Origin: Cyanoderma ruficeps
Lineage: Eukaryota > Chordata > Aves > Passeriformes > Timaliidae
DNA length: 64,000 bases
Direction of reading: 5' to 3'
Assembly: GCA_008694505.1 (NCBI GenBank)
Contig: VZDJ01006585.1
Span: forward strand, 12,309,863-12,373,862
The notes below the pieces were generated by a model. It was given only the letters and a program-made list of their open reading frames with translations, searched no databases and was not told where the DNA came from. The position numbers and the translations under genes are program-made. Positions 11,406 to 24,425 of this stretch are shown here, one piece after another (the stretch's first letter is position 1; every line of letters starts with the position of its first letter).

Positions 11406-13367
11406 ATGTATTTTATTAATTTTAAAAAGGTAGCTTGAAATGAGATTTTGATTAGCAATTCTGTGTAAATGTAGTGTGGATCCTGTAAACCATCTAGGCT
11501 AGGATTAAGCCAGAATGAGTAGATCTCCTCCTGTATTTCTCTGTTGCCTGGAAGAAGCACTGATATTGTTTTATTTTGAAGACTGATGAAGCAATGCTTC
11601 CAACAAAGCTATAGTCACAATTAAGACTATTTTAGGTGCTCTTTTAATAGTGAGAGCATTTTCAGCATACTCCTGTCTTGGCTTTTTTGCCTAGTATTAA
11701 TATTGTCTATTACTGAGTGGAAAGATACTTGGTTTAACTTTGTTTAAAGAATCGTAAGCTTACATTTACAATACTACCATTTTTTTACTTGTTTTTGTTG
11801 ATTAAAGGACAAAGACTATTTGCTTTTTATATTTATTACATGCACAAAAGCACAGAATTTCCCTCCAAATTATTCTAAACTCTAGACACCTTTGCTTTAG
11901 ATTTAAAAAAAGAAAACACAAAAATGGCTGGGTAAGATTGAACATATAGACATTTCAGGTGATTTCTTCTGCACGAAAGAATTCTGTTCATAAAAATATC
12001 TTAATTTCTCCAGTATCTCTGCCAAAATTCTCTCTCTATTCTTTTAAAATACTATCATTCTATGAATCGGCATTAATTTCTTTGGTTTTGGTAGAACCAC
12101 ACAATTTCAGAAAATATGATACCACTAGCCTAAAAAAAGTTCTCAGGAACTGTTGCATTTTAGGAATGATTTTCTACTCAAAGTAAGCAGCAGTGAAAAG
12201 TGCTGAGGACCATTGTGGGCATAAATATGAATCAGTATGAAAATCAACGTATATTTACTGAACTGAAACAAGCAATTTATTGGTTTACTGTTTACACTAC
12301 TCCTGTGTAGAAATTTTATTAAGGTTTTTAATGAAAAAAAAATTGCTTTAAAAAAACCCAGTACTTAAAGGCTATTGCTATTTATATACTTTCATTAAAA
12401 AGGAAACAAGTAGAAATGCTTTTAATTGAAATGCTAATAGGAAGAAAAAAATCCTTTCATTTTCCATGAAGGAAAAGTAATTTCTGCTCATATTAAGTGT
12501 CTGTATGAAACATTACATTTCACTTCAATAAGCTTTTTTAAAATTTTATTTTAAATTTACTAAATCCTTATTTGACTTTCTTAGTAATCAATATGGCTTT
12601 CAGAGATAGTGTCAACTGTCTTGAATGCTTGTTACTTCTTTGCATCTCTTCAGGAAAAGCTTGCGTGTATTGTGTGTAACATAATATTGATTGGAATTAT
12701 CACTAAGAACAGTGAAAAATTAGTTTCTTACAGACTGAAAAGTTGACAGACAGTAGAAAAAATGGTTGAAGATATATGGGCAATACAATTTATGACCTGA
12801 TTCAAAGATGAAGTAATCTTGGAGTCTTGCCATAAACTTTAAATGGTTTCAGAAGCAGCATTTATTACAAGTTTAAGAATTCATTTTTAATCCAAACCCA
12901 AACCTATTTTCAAATATTAAGCAAGAAATTCAAACTGTGTATGGCTTAATGATACGTACATAGGATATATCTGAGTTTTAAGGTAATTAAATTCTGAATA
13001 TTATTTTCATTCATGACAGCATGCCAAATCCTCTTTATCAGATTCATCTATTCAAATTCCTTAGCATAAACAAATTATCTTCATGGAGTTGACAGTATGA
13101 GAAAGAGCTGAGAAAGACCATGTTCTCCTAGAAATAGCAACTGAATGCCAGACCAAAAGCCTTAATTATTATTATTTTATATCTAGGTTTAGGTAACTCA
13201 GTAGACTCTTATGTTTCCCTTGTTCAAAGTAGCAATTTTGACAAACCAAATAAAATTTAAAAACTTCACAAAACCAGAAACTTAAGATTCTCACTTTCCA
13301 TTTTAAGTTCTGAGAAGGCCACATTTACCTAATTGCAAAGATCCAGTTATTAAAATTATTAGAAAGA
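11406..13367. other. Unique AT-rich sequence, no feature seen
   Basis: Long AT-rich stretch with poly-A and poly-T runs. No repeat family or plausible exon stands out. Confidence 0.5.
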
Positions 13368-14160
13368 TGTCTCTAACTGACTTAAAGAGCAAATGAGTTG
13401 TTTGGCAAATGAGTTGTTCGGCAAAAACCAAAGTTATTAGTGTTGATATTATTTAGCAGTAAATTTGAGGGAGAGTGAGAATTAGAAATAAACAGAAAAA
13501 GAAATGGTGGGGTGGAGAGAAAGAGAGTGGCAAAGACAGATTAAATAAAAAATATCACCACTCTGTGGATGTCAATGGGGGCCTGTTGGTTCACTTCTTC
13601 TGGTCCTCCAGGTGGTGAGGGCTCCTCAAAACCCAGAGTTTAATGCATTATATCTGGGCCAGGTGGGATACCTTCCCTCAGGGGAGGCAAGTTTCACACC
13701 ATCTCTTGGAGCAGACTCTGGGTCTGTTGCATCTTTTTGAATCACGTGCAGTGCTCTGGAACAAGGCCTCAGCAATGAGTCTGGGCAGCACTTCAGGGGT
13801 CTTTGATGGATGATGACACTCTCTCAGCTGCCCCTCCTGTTAATGTCCTGTGGATGTGGCCTTCCCAGGGTAAGGGGTTTGCAATCGGGCCAGTTTGTGT
13901 AAGAGAGAATGGGTGTTTACTCTTTTGACCAGAAGTTATGTGACACCCCCAAAGCCTCTCCTCCTCCCCTCTTTGTTGTGGGGTGAGTGTTCCAATCTTG
14001 GTGTCAGTAGATAAGCCTTTGAATTATAGCCTCCCCCACCCCAAGCCCCTCCAGTGCCAATTTTCAGAACATCTGCTGGGTTTGGCTTTCTTTTTTGACA
14101 CACTCTTCCCCCTCAGCCTTGTTCATTTGCCATAGTGGGCAAAAGTCCTTAAAAACTTTC
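13368..14160 (-). mobile_element. Probable endogenous retrovirus LTR, diverged
   Basis: A block much richer in G+C than its flanks (clearest at 13560-14110). Read on the minus strand it has a TATAATGCATTAAA promoter or poly(A)-like segment followed by a stretch that resembles the R/U5 of a passerine ERV LTR as I remember it. The U5-like part appears to continue to about 13370, where it includes a tandem GCAAATGAGTTGTT(T/C)G pair (about 13390-13423). No clear TG...CA ends or target duplications were found, so both edges are approximate and the family is not named. Confidence 0.45.
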
Positions 14161-15264
14161 AGGCCGTTAACGATAACTTTTCAGACTCTGATGCTAAAAC
14201 ACAATGACTTGACATACAGGAAACATGTCCTAGGGCACTTGAAGAGAAAGACATGAATTCTGTCCAGTCATCGAAAGTCTGAAATTTAGAAATCTAGGAT
14301 CGGCCCTGCTATGTTTAAAGGTGTCAGGAGACTGAAGAAAAAAGCTGATGGGGTTGGAGATGTGAAGTAAAGCAAAGTCATAACTGTTGAAAGAGATCAG
14401 CACACCAGATCATAACAGCTGTTCTTTGAGAGACTTGACGTGCAGAGGAAGAAATTTTACTGTAAATGTGTAGGAAGCTTGAAAGGATCTCATTAAAAAA
14501 ATGGTTTTCTCTTAAGGAAGTAATATGTTTTTTAATTAAAAAAGCTTAGGGAGAAAATAAAACAAAACAACAGAAAAAAAAACCAAAACAACCCAACAAC
14601 AACAAAATATCCAAGACAGTCTGAAGGATGGGTAAATCCTGAGAAATCCTGAGGTTAGCAATGTCCTTCTCGATAGAACTCTGAGGGAAGGTCAGTAAGA
14701 TGGGCATCAACCTGTGTTGGAAAGGTACCAATTCTGAGAAAAAGTGAGAATTTACTCCTCCTGAAGGTCATGGTTCAGGATGTTTAGCATAACTGTTGCC
14801 TGAAGTGGAAAATTGTCTGAGTCATATAGAAGAAACAACAGACTCTTGGTTTTATTCTCTCCAGTCTGGCTTTATTGTACATTGGACTTATTGAAATTCA
14901 TAATGTTCATGTGGTCATGCTTGCTGAAGACTTAAAAATAATTTCTGTTCTAGAGCTGCATAGTGTAGAAAGCCAAATAAAAGTTTTTAAAAAAACAATC
15001 TGTATTTAAAAAAAAAATCATTCATGGTCAAGGTTAGGGTAAAACTTGGGATAGAGTCATCAGTAAAAGGATTTTAAAAGTATGTCTAAAGGAGTGGAAA
15101 TCTAACAAATTTTCCTAATTCAAGTAATGTGCAACAGTTACAGTTCAACAAGGAACAGAAAGCCACAAGTCTTAGCAATTATATCTTTGTGATTCTGCAA
15201 GCAGAACTCACCTGTATTTCATAACTTCCTCCATGAAGACAGCAGGGAGAACAGTGTAACACAT
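14161..15264. other. Unique sequence, no feature seen
   Basis: No repeat or gene recognised. The A-rich stretch at 14545-14610 produces a spurious minus-strand ORF. Confidence 0.5.
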
Positions 15265-15713
15265 TTCCATGAAGTCAGAATAAATAACACAACTCTCCCC
15301 TCACCTACCTAGGCAGTCATGTCATCATAAAAAGGCTATCAGGTTGGTCACACATGATTTCTCTTTGCTGAATCCATGCTGACTGCTCCAAATCACTTTG
15401 TCTTTCATGTTTCTGGAAATGGTTTACAGGATTACTTGTGTCATCACTATCCCATAGTTGAGCTGAAGCTGTCAGTCCCACAGTTCCTTTTTTGTTCCTC
15501 TTTGCGTTTCATGAAGAGGAACATGCTATTTGCCATCTTCCAGTTTCCAGGAATCAATCCTGACCTCTACATTCTTTCAAATATAATCAGGAGTGACCCC
15601 ACAAAGAGATTGGCCAGTGTTTTCTACACTTGTTGGTGGATGTTCTAAAGATCTGTGAACTTCCCTACAGTTGGGGTAAATGTTCTATGACTTGATCTTC
15701 TTCTACCTTTAAA
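15265..15713 (-). mobile_element. Old antisense CR1 copy, 3' part, interrupted by an LTR
   Basis: The + strand reads as antisense CR1 reverse-transcriptase coding sequence: AAGGCTATCAGGTTGGTCA, GAATCCATGCTGACTGCTCC, then GGAAATGGTTTACAGGA and GATCTTCTTCTACC at the right edge are diverged versions of conserved CR1 stretches. The copy is riddled with stops. Its continuation resumes at 16335, after the solo LTR. Confidence 0.8.
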
Positions 15714-16334
15714 TTATCTGTCGGGGTGCGTGCCTCTCTGGTCAGCCTGGCCGGCTGGCTTGCCCAGCACGCTCCAGCACGCTCCGACAAAACTGAGGTG
15801 GGCTCTTGGTTCTGCAGGCCTCCAAACCTTCTGCTGCTATGGTTCGTGGCGATGAAAGAAAGAGTGACCTCTCGGAGGTTATATAAATCAGGGTTTATTG
15901 GGGGACAGGGGACCCCGTCACCCTAGATCAACAACCCCAGGAGAGATGCAGTTTCTGGGCTCGGGGGTCTTTTCAGGGCTAGCTCAAAAGGGGTGGATAC
16001 AATCTCCAAGCCAATTAACAAAGTATACATTCCAACTAAGTTACATAGCTCATAATACATCAAAAACTTAGGTAGAGTTTCTGGGGGGGGCCCAGGCATC
16101 AAGCAGACTCTTCCAAGGCCCCTGTCCTTGAAAAGCAACACTCTCCCTAACAAGCAAAAATTTTATAATGAACAGACTAATTAAAAACCGTCTCTAGGCA
16201 AAGAGAAAAAAACCCACATACTAACTTCTGATAAGAAAACACTCTACAAACAACAAAGGGGCCCATCTTAGGCACATAAAGCTAAACTAAACTCAATATA
16301 AAACTTTTAAACAATCCTGCAACACCACATTATC
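15714..16334 (-). mobile_element. Solo ERV LTR with 5-bp target duplications
   Basis: The LTR proper is 15719-16329 (611 bp). On the minus strand it begins TGTGGTGTTGCAGG and ends CGCACCCCGACA, canonical TG...CA ends. TTATC occurs on both sides (15714-15718 and 16330-16334), as expected for integrase-made duplications. No internal retroviral region remains, so this is a solo LTR left by LTR-LTR recombination. It sits inside a CR1 copy and is therefore younger than that copy. It has higher CpG and GC than the neighbourhood. Short ORFs inside it are not genes. Confidence 0.92.
15894..15899 (-). promoter_or_regulatory. AATAAA poly(A) signal in the solo LTR
   Basis: The minus strand reads CCCAATAAACC, placed about 175 bases before the LTR 3' end, a sensible position for the R region. 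Function in the present genome is unknown. Confidence 0.55.
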
Positions 16335-16640
16335 CTCAGTTTACTTCAAGGAAAAAGAAGTCTTTCTGGCTCCAAAATTTTCCTTGAGACTCAAGGACCC
16401 AGGACTGTGGGAAGCAGGTCTATCAATAAAGAGTGACTTGAAGAAGACATTGATCAGTTCAGGTTTTTTAGTATCTTTGTCACCAGGTTGTCTGTCCAGT
16501 TCAGCAGCTGGCATTTTTCTTTGTTTTCCTTTTGCTGCAACTGTGCCTGTAGAAATGTCTCTTCTTGTTCTTCAAATCCTTCAACAGTCAAAACTCCAGA
16601 GAGGTTTTACAAACTGCATCCCTTCACACTTGGACATTTC
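16335..16640 (-). mobile_element. Old antisense CR1 copy, 5' part, right of the LTR
   Basis: Continues the CR1 split by the LTR. GAAAAAGAAGTCTTTCTGGC, the CCCAGGACTGTGGGAAGCAG region and CCTTTTGCTGCAACTG correspond in order to antisense CR1 ORF sequence upstream of the part at 15265-15713. Deleting the LTR and one TTATC rejoins the two halves without a gap. Confidence 0.75.
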
Positions 16641-19600
16641 CCAGTGATGAAAATGTATGTACATATACATTACATAGAGAGAGAGCATCTCAAACTCTCC
16701 CAAACTTTTTCAGTGGTAAATTTAAAAAAGCAATTAGTTATAGGAATGTGTCTTTTCCTCTTAACAAATCACCACTCTCTTACTGTGTAAATATATATGT
16801 GTGTATATATATATAAAATACATGTATATTGTAGCCATGTTTCAAAGATTCAATCTGTAGATAATTTTTTGTCTGTTAGACACTGATCGTAGCTGAATAT
16901 ATTAAGTATATTCATGAAAGGTATTTACTCAGAAATCTAGGTTGGAGTTCAATCTGGTGATGATTCAACCAAGATAGTGGAGGGACCACTTTTATTTAAC
17001 CTTGAGTCTTACTCCAGTTACAACTACTTGGCAAACAAATTACATTTTTAAAATCTTACACACAGGCGATCACTTTAAATTGTCCTGCAAATTGAGCTAA
17101 TGAAAACCTTTACATACATTCCATGCTTGAATTCAAACTATAAGACCAAAAGAGTTTATTAAAAGGAAATGGAAAATGACACCAACATTGCATGAAATTG
17201 TGGATGTGATTCTTACATCTTGGGGGAACTTCTTTGTGAGAGAAGCAGGCTGGGCCAGATCTATGTCCCTTTGTGCCTTTACAAAACAATCCTGAGGATT
17301 TTCTGATGGATTAAAGGGATTTCTAGATGACTGTGAGGTAATCCTATAAGACTAAATCACATGTAACATCGTCCTACAGGATTTGTGAAGGACTAAAATA
17401 TTATACTATAAGACCTGCAATGATTCCTTCAGAAACACAAGTCTGGCTGAGCAGCTATTATGATGAGTACAAGTTTTAGGACATGCTGGAGAATACATAG
17501 GCAGTAATGCACTAATGTTTATAACACTGTATTTTAGTACTCACTCGAGAGTAATTCATTACATATTAAAGGCCAGTGTTAGGTATTTAACCTGGCAGAA
17601 AACTTTCTCTTTATTTGCTGTTACAATTAAAGTAAGGCAATTTTTATAGATAGTACATGGAGTATAATTTTGTTTTCTAACATCCAGTTGAGAGACTGCT
17701 TTCCATTTTCTAATCAAATTTAAATTTATCAAGAATCTCAGAACTGAATTAATTAAATATAATAATATATATGTTTGGGTTTAGTTAGACATATATAGGT
17801 TCAGTGTTAGGTAGTGATCAAGAAATATTAAATTTTAAGGAAACTCTGAATTACTTGAACATTAATTTAAATTGAAATACCATCAATAACCCAAAGTAGT
17901 TTATATATATGTAACAAAAGCTCTACAATACAGTACAAAACAACAATAGTTAGGACCCTTAATTGTTATAGACATAACAAGGGTATTGGTTTGAAATAAC
18001 AAATACACCACTTGTTTAATTTGTTGACAAATCTCTACAATCCCTGGCAATAGGGAAATCCATTTAGGATGAAATTTTCTCCTATGATGAGAAACTTGCT
18101 TCTTCATCACCAAAAAAGACAATTAAAAGCTTTCTGTATTGTTGTTATGTATTTTGTTTTTTCTCTTTTTTAATCTATATATTGTTTCCTCATCTTTGAC
18201 TACGCTGCAGCTTTGCATGAAATCAGCTGGTTCTTCTGCAAAAATTAATTAAATATGTGACCTGAAACTCTTTCAACAGGAACCCTTAACACTTTGTTTT
18301 ATTAGAATACTAGTGAACTTATGTAGGCATCATTTTGGCAGTGAGTTGGTATTGGAAGGAAATTCATTGTCATGGCGTCTATATTGATTATGTTTGTCAG
18401 GAATCTTTCAGGTCACAAGCGCAGGTTGTATATATGACAGAGTTATTACCTTTAAGACCCCACATTATTAATCAAATTCTTCCTCTGTGATAAAATTTTT
18501 CCCCTTTTTTAAAAGTTTCTTAGACTCTTATATACAGCAGGAGCTGTTGTCCAGGTCTTCATAGTTATCTTAACCTAGGATTAAATGAGTAGGCTTAACA
18601 AAATCAAACTTTTACATACGCACTTTAGCATTTGTGCAGCTAATGTTCTCCTTGTAACATGGATGCATCTATGCATGCTCCCACAACTATTCAAAACTGA
18701 TTTAGATTCTGGCTACAGTTACAAATTTTTGCCCTCACAGATATTTCCATTTACAGTTGATTGTCCAGTTTCTTCATTAGCCAATCTTTTTTCAGGATTT
18801 TATTTTTGCATAATTTCTTACATCACAGTTTATTATCCTTTTTTTTTTTTCCTTCTTACACATTTTTCATAGGAATTTGTCTGATGTTCTCTGCTTTTTA
18901 TTTCAAGGAGTTGAAATCTCACTTTGTTTTTCTGGTCACGCAAATTTATAATTTCTCAAATACTCCAAGGACACTATACATTTCTTTGTGATATTACTAA
19001 CTTCTATATGATATTCATTGTTCCACTGCTTCATGTATCAGCTGTTGCTGGGTTTTTCACATTAATTTATGAGATAACATGTTTGGGGTGGGTTTTTTTG
19101 TTTTGTTTTTTTTTGTTTGTTTGTTTGGTTTTTTTTTTGCTTGGTTATTTTGTTTGAGGCTTCAGGTGATTTTTCCTTGTCAAGGGTGAGGTATAAAGAA
19201 ATAGTAGTTTTCTGGGTATAAGTGGATGAAATATGGAGCAAATTCACAATAATTTTGTATAGTAACAAGTTTTCAAGCCTCATTGACCATGATTCTCCTA
19301 CTTATATCTTGTATAAAAATTTATATATAAGCAAGATGATAAATGAATGAAGACTAACTCTTCACTAAATTAGCAAAAGTGCTTGTTATACATTGATATC
19401 TGAACCTCCAAAGAACTTAAAAGAATTATGCTCTACAAAGTTTTAGGTGTGGTAGGTCATTTGACCTACTATGAAACATTCGATGTTTCCTCTAATGTCT
19501 TTTTGCATTTAAACTAGATAAACGACACTATTTATGTTGTTTTCTTTGCAAACCAAGAAGCAGGAGGCTCAAAGAAGATGATAACTGGGCAGATCTTTGC

Positions 19601-21189
19601 TTTAATAAGAGACAGACAGTAGGACACACATTTTTAAACCACTGGATATTAATTGGTATGAAAGTAATGTCAAAAGACTAGAAGAGGAAAAGACTTAGAT
19701 ATTTTTATTGTTGCATATAAATGTATTTATATGCTGCATAGAGAACAATTGAAGCATTTTGAAGATTATCCACACCAAAAGACACAATTCCAATTTTACA
19801 GATCTTCTGTATTCCCAACACATTCAGAGGCAGTGAAAGCAAGAGAATAACACAAAGCCATCAGATTGTTAACTTCAAGAAACATATTAGGCCTCTTACT
19901 TCTCCTGAACTTAGTCTGAATTTTGGAGAAATCACTGTCCTTTTGATGCCTGCCAAAGGCTGCTGCTGTCTAGAAAAAGCAGTATTTTTTAGAGCTGTCC
20001 TGGTAATTTAGCCATTATAGACATAAAACTGGTAATTGTTAGGAAACCTCTTTGTTCCCTGGGTTTTCAGTTTCTTTCAAGTTTTCTTGAGGGAATGGAC
20101 TAAAGAAAAGTAATTTTGACATGGCATATTTTCTAATTGTGAATATAAAATTCTGAACAAATCTCACATCTTCTGATCTAATAAAGCTCTGCTTCAGTAT
20201 AGAGAATTTATACAGAGCTCCTCCTTCTTATCCTCTGCAGTTAAATAAATTCAACACATCTATACTGAGTTGTTTAAAAGTTAGACATCTTAACTTTTTC
20301 AGCCTGGTCACCTTTTTTGTCATAGTCAACAGAAAGTCAGGCATAGTATGAGAACAATTCATCTCACCCCAAAACAGGCACCCAGGACAAATCAGTTGGA
20401 AGTGCTCGGCAGTATTATTTCTTCTACCATAACTATAAAGTTGGCTTACTAGTCCAGACATCCAACTTCCAAATACCTGCAGTTAGCTAAGATATATTCC
20501 ACTTAGAATACTATATTACCTGTAAAACCTATAAGTTTTCACAGCTGGAAGGCATAATTTATCTGCACAGAACATCTGGTTCTGTCTTTGATAAGTGAGT
20601 CTCAGTAACCTAAGACACAATGGTAAATCTCTGCAGGGTGTGATGTTCTAAAACAATTCATGAATAAACTTGGACCACCATATTCACAATATGAATCTCA
20701 AGGAATTTTAACATCAAAATAAAAACATGGAAGTAAGAAATGAATCTAGCAGAGAGGTTATGAGTTATTTGCTTGTCCACTGTGTATTTTGAAGACACGT
20801 GTTCTATGATGCTCAGAGTTCATATATTACATATTTATTTCAAGAGTATCGACAACCTCTCAGGATCTACAGTATTAATCCACTGAGTGGATTTTTGCTC
20901 ATAACCCAATCAATGATTTGACATCTTTTTGAAGGGTTTTTTCCTGTTTTCTATCTTGAAGTTTTTACTTATTAGATTGTAACCCTTTTATAACCTCTTG
21001 CTCCTCTGGCCTCCTGCTTCAGTCCCTCAGTAATTCCAGTGCTTCCTATTTCATTAGTCTGTCTTTTGCCCTGCATGATTAGATTGGATATATAAATACA
21101 GATATACTTCTGCCAAGGTCCTTTTTAAACACCTTCTGACTTCCATTCTGCCTACACTTTGTCCAAGACCAATTACTTACTATATAAGT
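16641..21189. other. Long unique AT-rich stretch, no gene seen
   Basis: Contains a TA/TG run at about 16786-16820, TA-rich sequence near 17755-17800, and a T/G-rich tract at 19085-19150 that creates spurious ORFs on both strands. No transposon or exon with convincing support. Confidence 0.5.
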
Positions 21190-21570
21190 CAGTTCTTTGT
21201 TTATGGATGCAAGAGACATATGGAGCTACTTGAGGAAGTCCAGCAAAGGGCCACGATATTGATTAAAGGACTGAAGCACCTGTCATGTGAGGAAAGGCTG
21301 AGAGACCTGGGACTGTTCAGGCTGGAGAAGAAAAGGCTCACATAATTCCATAAGAACACAAGAAAACTTTTTGTTTTCTTTCCCAACTGTGACACAATGG
21401 TCAAACACCAGAGCAAAGAGCCAAAGTAGTTGGATATGCCCTTGAGGATATTTTAACCTTGAATGGACATGATCCTGGGCAACCTGCTCCAATTGCCCCT
21501 GCTCTGAGCTTAGGCAGTGGACTAGATGATCTCCAGAGATGTCTTCCAACTTCAATTGTTCAATGATTCT
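21190..21570 (+). mobile_element. CR1 LINE 3' fragment
   Basis: Starts in the C-terminal reverse-transcriptase region (CAAGAGACATATGGAGCTACT), passes through GTCCAGCAAAGGGCCAC and GGACTGTTCAGGCTGGAGAAG, and ends TCTTCCAACTTCAATTGTTCAATGATTCT, the CR1 3' terminus. The middle is rearranged or partly deleted. No coding capacity. Confidence 0.92.
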
Positions 21571-24365
21571 CCAATTAGATTAGAAATATGATTAGAGACA
21601 CGTGTCCAGGTTCTTCTAAAATTCACTCTTTTACTGTTAGGCATGCAAACGCCTTATCTAAGTTCTATGCCTTCCTATTGAAGTCCAGTAAGTCCAGAAG
21701 TCCAATAACTAGCTCTATTCCAAAAAGGGGATGGATTGTCCTTTTTATATGCCTATTCACTTGTGTGTACAAATCTAGGCCTGCACAGAGGAAATTTGTT
21801 TTGAAGAACAGACTCCTGAAGATCTGATATACAGACTGTCAATTAGCAACAATTTCACTGGAGTGGAGAACATTTATCTTTGTCTTCACATACACTGCAG
21901 ACATTTTCCTCCTTCATGTTGTGCTCAACATTCCTGTTCCTGGATTCTGCAAGTTACGTTTACTGATCTTCTGTTCTCATCATGGAAAAATTTTAGAAGG
22001 TGATCAATTGTCAAAGTAGGCTCAGGCCAAAAGAGTGGATCACTGAGGTCACACCAGCAGGTTCCTTGAACAGTACTAGTCACATAGGACAAAACGCTCC
22101 TCTGAGAAAACATCTGCAGATTGAAGTACCTTTGCACCCAGAAATAGATTGCTCCATAGGATACATCTATCAATGACTTACATTCTTCTTCACAGCATGT
22201 TTTTTACACATTATGAGCAGCTGCAAAAAATGGTAGAAAGAGACTCTCAGTTTGTCCTGCTACGGCAAAAGTTTCAGGCAAGTACAAAGACAAAAATTGT
22301 CTGTTGGTACTGTACAGATGATGATAGAGGAACTTTCATCTATGATGCTACCCTTTATGGTGAATAGAAGTAATGCCTTGACAGAAATCAGACAGACAGA
22401 AATCAATCTGTCTCAAAAGAGATTTCTGCTTCTTGTCTTTGTCACAAGTCAATGATTACTAGTAAATTTTTATCCAGATTTTTTCAAGTGCATGAAGTCC
22501 TGATTTTGTTACAGCTTCCTTCATGCACCTCTTATACAAGTGAAAAATTTTATTTGTGGTCTTGTTGTATGGAACTTAAAGTTGTGACATTTGAGACTAT
22601 TTTAGAAATGTGAAGCAAATCTGAAAAATTTCAATGAGCCATTTATTCTCTGAGTAGAAACACCAATTACTTAGGAAGCAGCAGTACATTTTGAATGTAT
22701 GGGAATATAATTTCTAGCTGGAGACTCCCAAGACCTCCTTCTTCTTCTATTCACTGGCTATACAGCAGACTCAAGGGAAACTGGTCAGTTGGCTTATCAA
22801 ATGAAGTTGAGTCACAGGGAGAAGTTGATGTGAGTGTTTATGTTGTTCATCTGGTGAAATTTGTTATTTCCAGACTGATGGGCTGTAGCTAGATGAATTA
22901 CTGTTTCACAGATAGAATCCTTTAAAAAATAAAAATTATGAACTGCTATTCCTTAGCCACCAGTAATTGAGTGTCATTAGTTGCATTAATAAAATAGGAA
23001 CATTTCCCATCACTATTCACATAAAAAATTAACTATTAAAAAGCATGTTAAGACTTTAGATAGACTGACACACTAATTTAGAAAAAAACCCAGTAATAAT
23101 GCTACTGAATGTAACTGTAACCCAAATAAACAACATTGCCAGTATTTGTGATAAATATAGACGGATATATACTGTAAATAAAAATGTTATTAATTTTGTT
23201 CTTTGAAGAATGCAGTAATTTTGAATAATAAAATGAATAATACATATTTTTAAAAATATAAGCAGGCAAAATAAATATTTGTGTTCCTTCATATCAGCTT
23301 GTTGTTCCGTACTTGTGGAAGTGGGAATTGATCAGTTCTCAGAATTTTAATAATAGACATCTATATAATTTCTCTATATAACAAGATACTGGAATAATAT
23401 GTTCAGGGGTTTTTGTAATCTCTAAATAAGCTTATTTTTTCTTTGTATATTATACCTATTGTGAGCAAACTCATTGCAGTCTCTCTTTTAATACATGTAT
23501 ATGTGCATATGTATTTATTAATAACTCCAACAGAGAGTCTTAACAAGAAAGGATGATTATTTTCCAGGTGTATTAAAATTAAAAGTGGTCCCTGCTTAAA
23601 ATTTTTGTAGTAAATAATTAAAGGTATAAATATATTCAATTATTAAAGCTTACAAGCTACAAAAACAATCCATGATTTGTATAAAAAATTAATTACAAGA
23701 GGGCAGCTTATAAAACAAGTGTACTTCTGGTGTTTTTTATAAGAAACTTGGTAATTTAGCACTTAAAAATTATTTCATGAGATTCTATAATTGTTTATAG
23801 CTTATCTGAAATACATCTGCCTAATAATGTAGTTCTTTTAATGGGAATGCATAAAAAAAAATCTTGAAAAATATCGAGAAACATTCCAACACAATGTAAA
23901 ATTCTACAGTTTTTTTGCCTGACCATCTCCCCAAAAATTTAGGAATACCTGAAGCAAGTTCAGGAAGAGAATAAACAAGCAAGTACCTTTCTCTGTTTTC
24001 AGTTACCATTTTCCTGAGCTGATTTTCCCCTATACAATGCAGCACAGATGGGTTAAATATTACAGCTGTAACAAGGGAATGATACAGACTTTGCAATATT
24101 TCCAGTTTTATAAAGAGCATTTTTTTGAAGATTCTCATTAATCTGAGTGACTTTTAATATCTGCAGAACTACTTCATCATTCTCCAAACCTGTCAATAAG
24201 CAGTTTTAGATCAGAGGTCATTATCAATTATTAATACTTGGAATCCCATTCCAAGCTTGGACAGAGGGGCAGAGGACAGGGCTGATAGCTGCTGCTATTA
24301 TCCAGCACTGAAGCAATTTTCCTTTTTTTCTGTTCTTTGTTTGGTTGGGGTTTCCTTTTTTTGTT
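21571..24365. other. Mostly unique sequence; one ambiguous coding-like patch
   Basis: No transposon recognised. At 21925-22370 both strands carry protein-like open frames. On the + strand an acceptor-like TTCTTCTTCACAG precedes an open frame (22196-22367) containing HYEQLQKMVERDSQF, with a GC-type donor (CAG|GCAAGT) inside. The minus strand has its own 82-codon frame. At most one can be real, and I cannot choose between them. Confidence 0.35.
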
Positions 24366-24425
24366 TACTTGAGAAAGTCCAAGAAAGGGCCACAAAGTTG
24401 ATTAAGGGACTGCAGAAGGCTGGCT
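24366..24425 (+). mobile_element. Short CR1 shard
   Basis: About 60 bases (AAAGTCCAAGAAAGGGCCACAAAG, then GATTAAGGGACTGCAG) match the same CR1 segment seen at 21233-21275. Both ends are lost. Confidence 0.75.

Noticed and set aside
15726..16153. ORFs at 15726-15926 and 15923-16153
   Set aside because: Both lie inside the TSD-flanked solo LTR.
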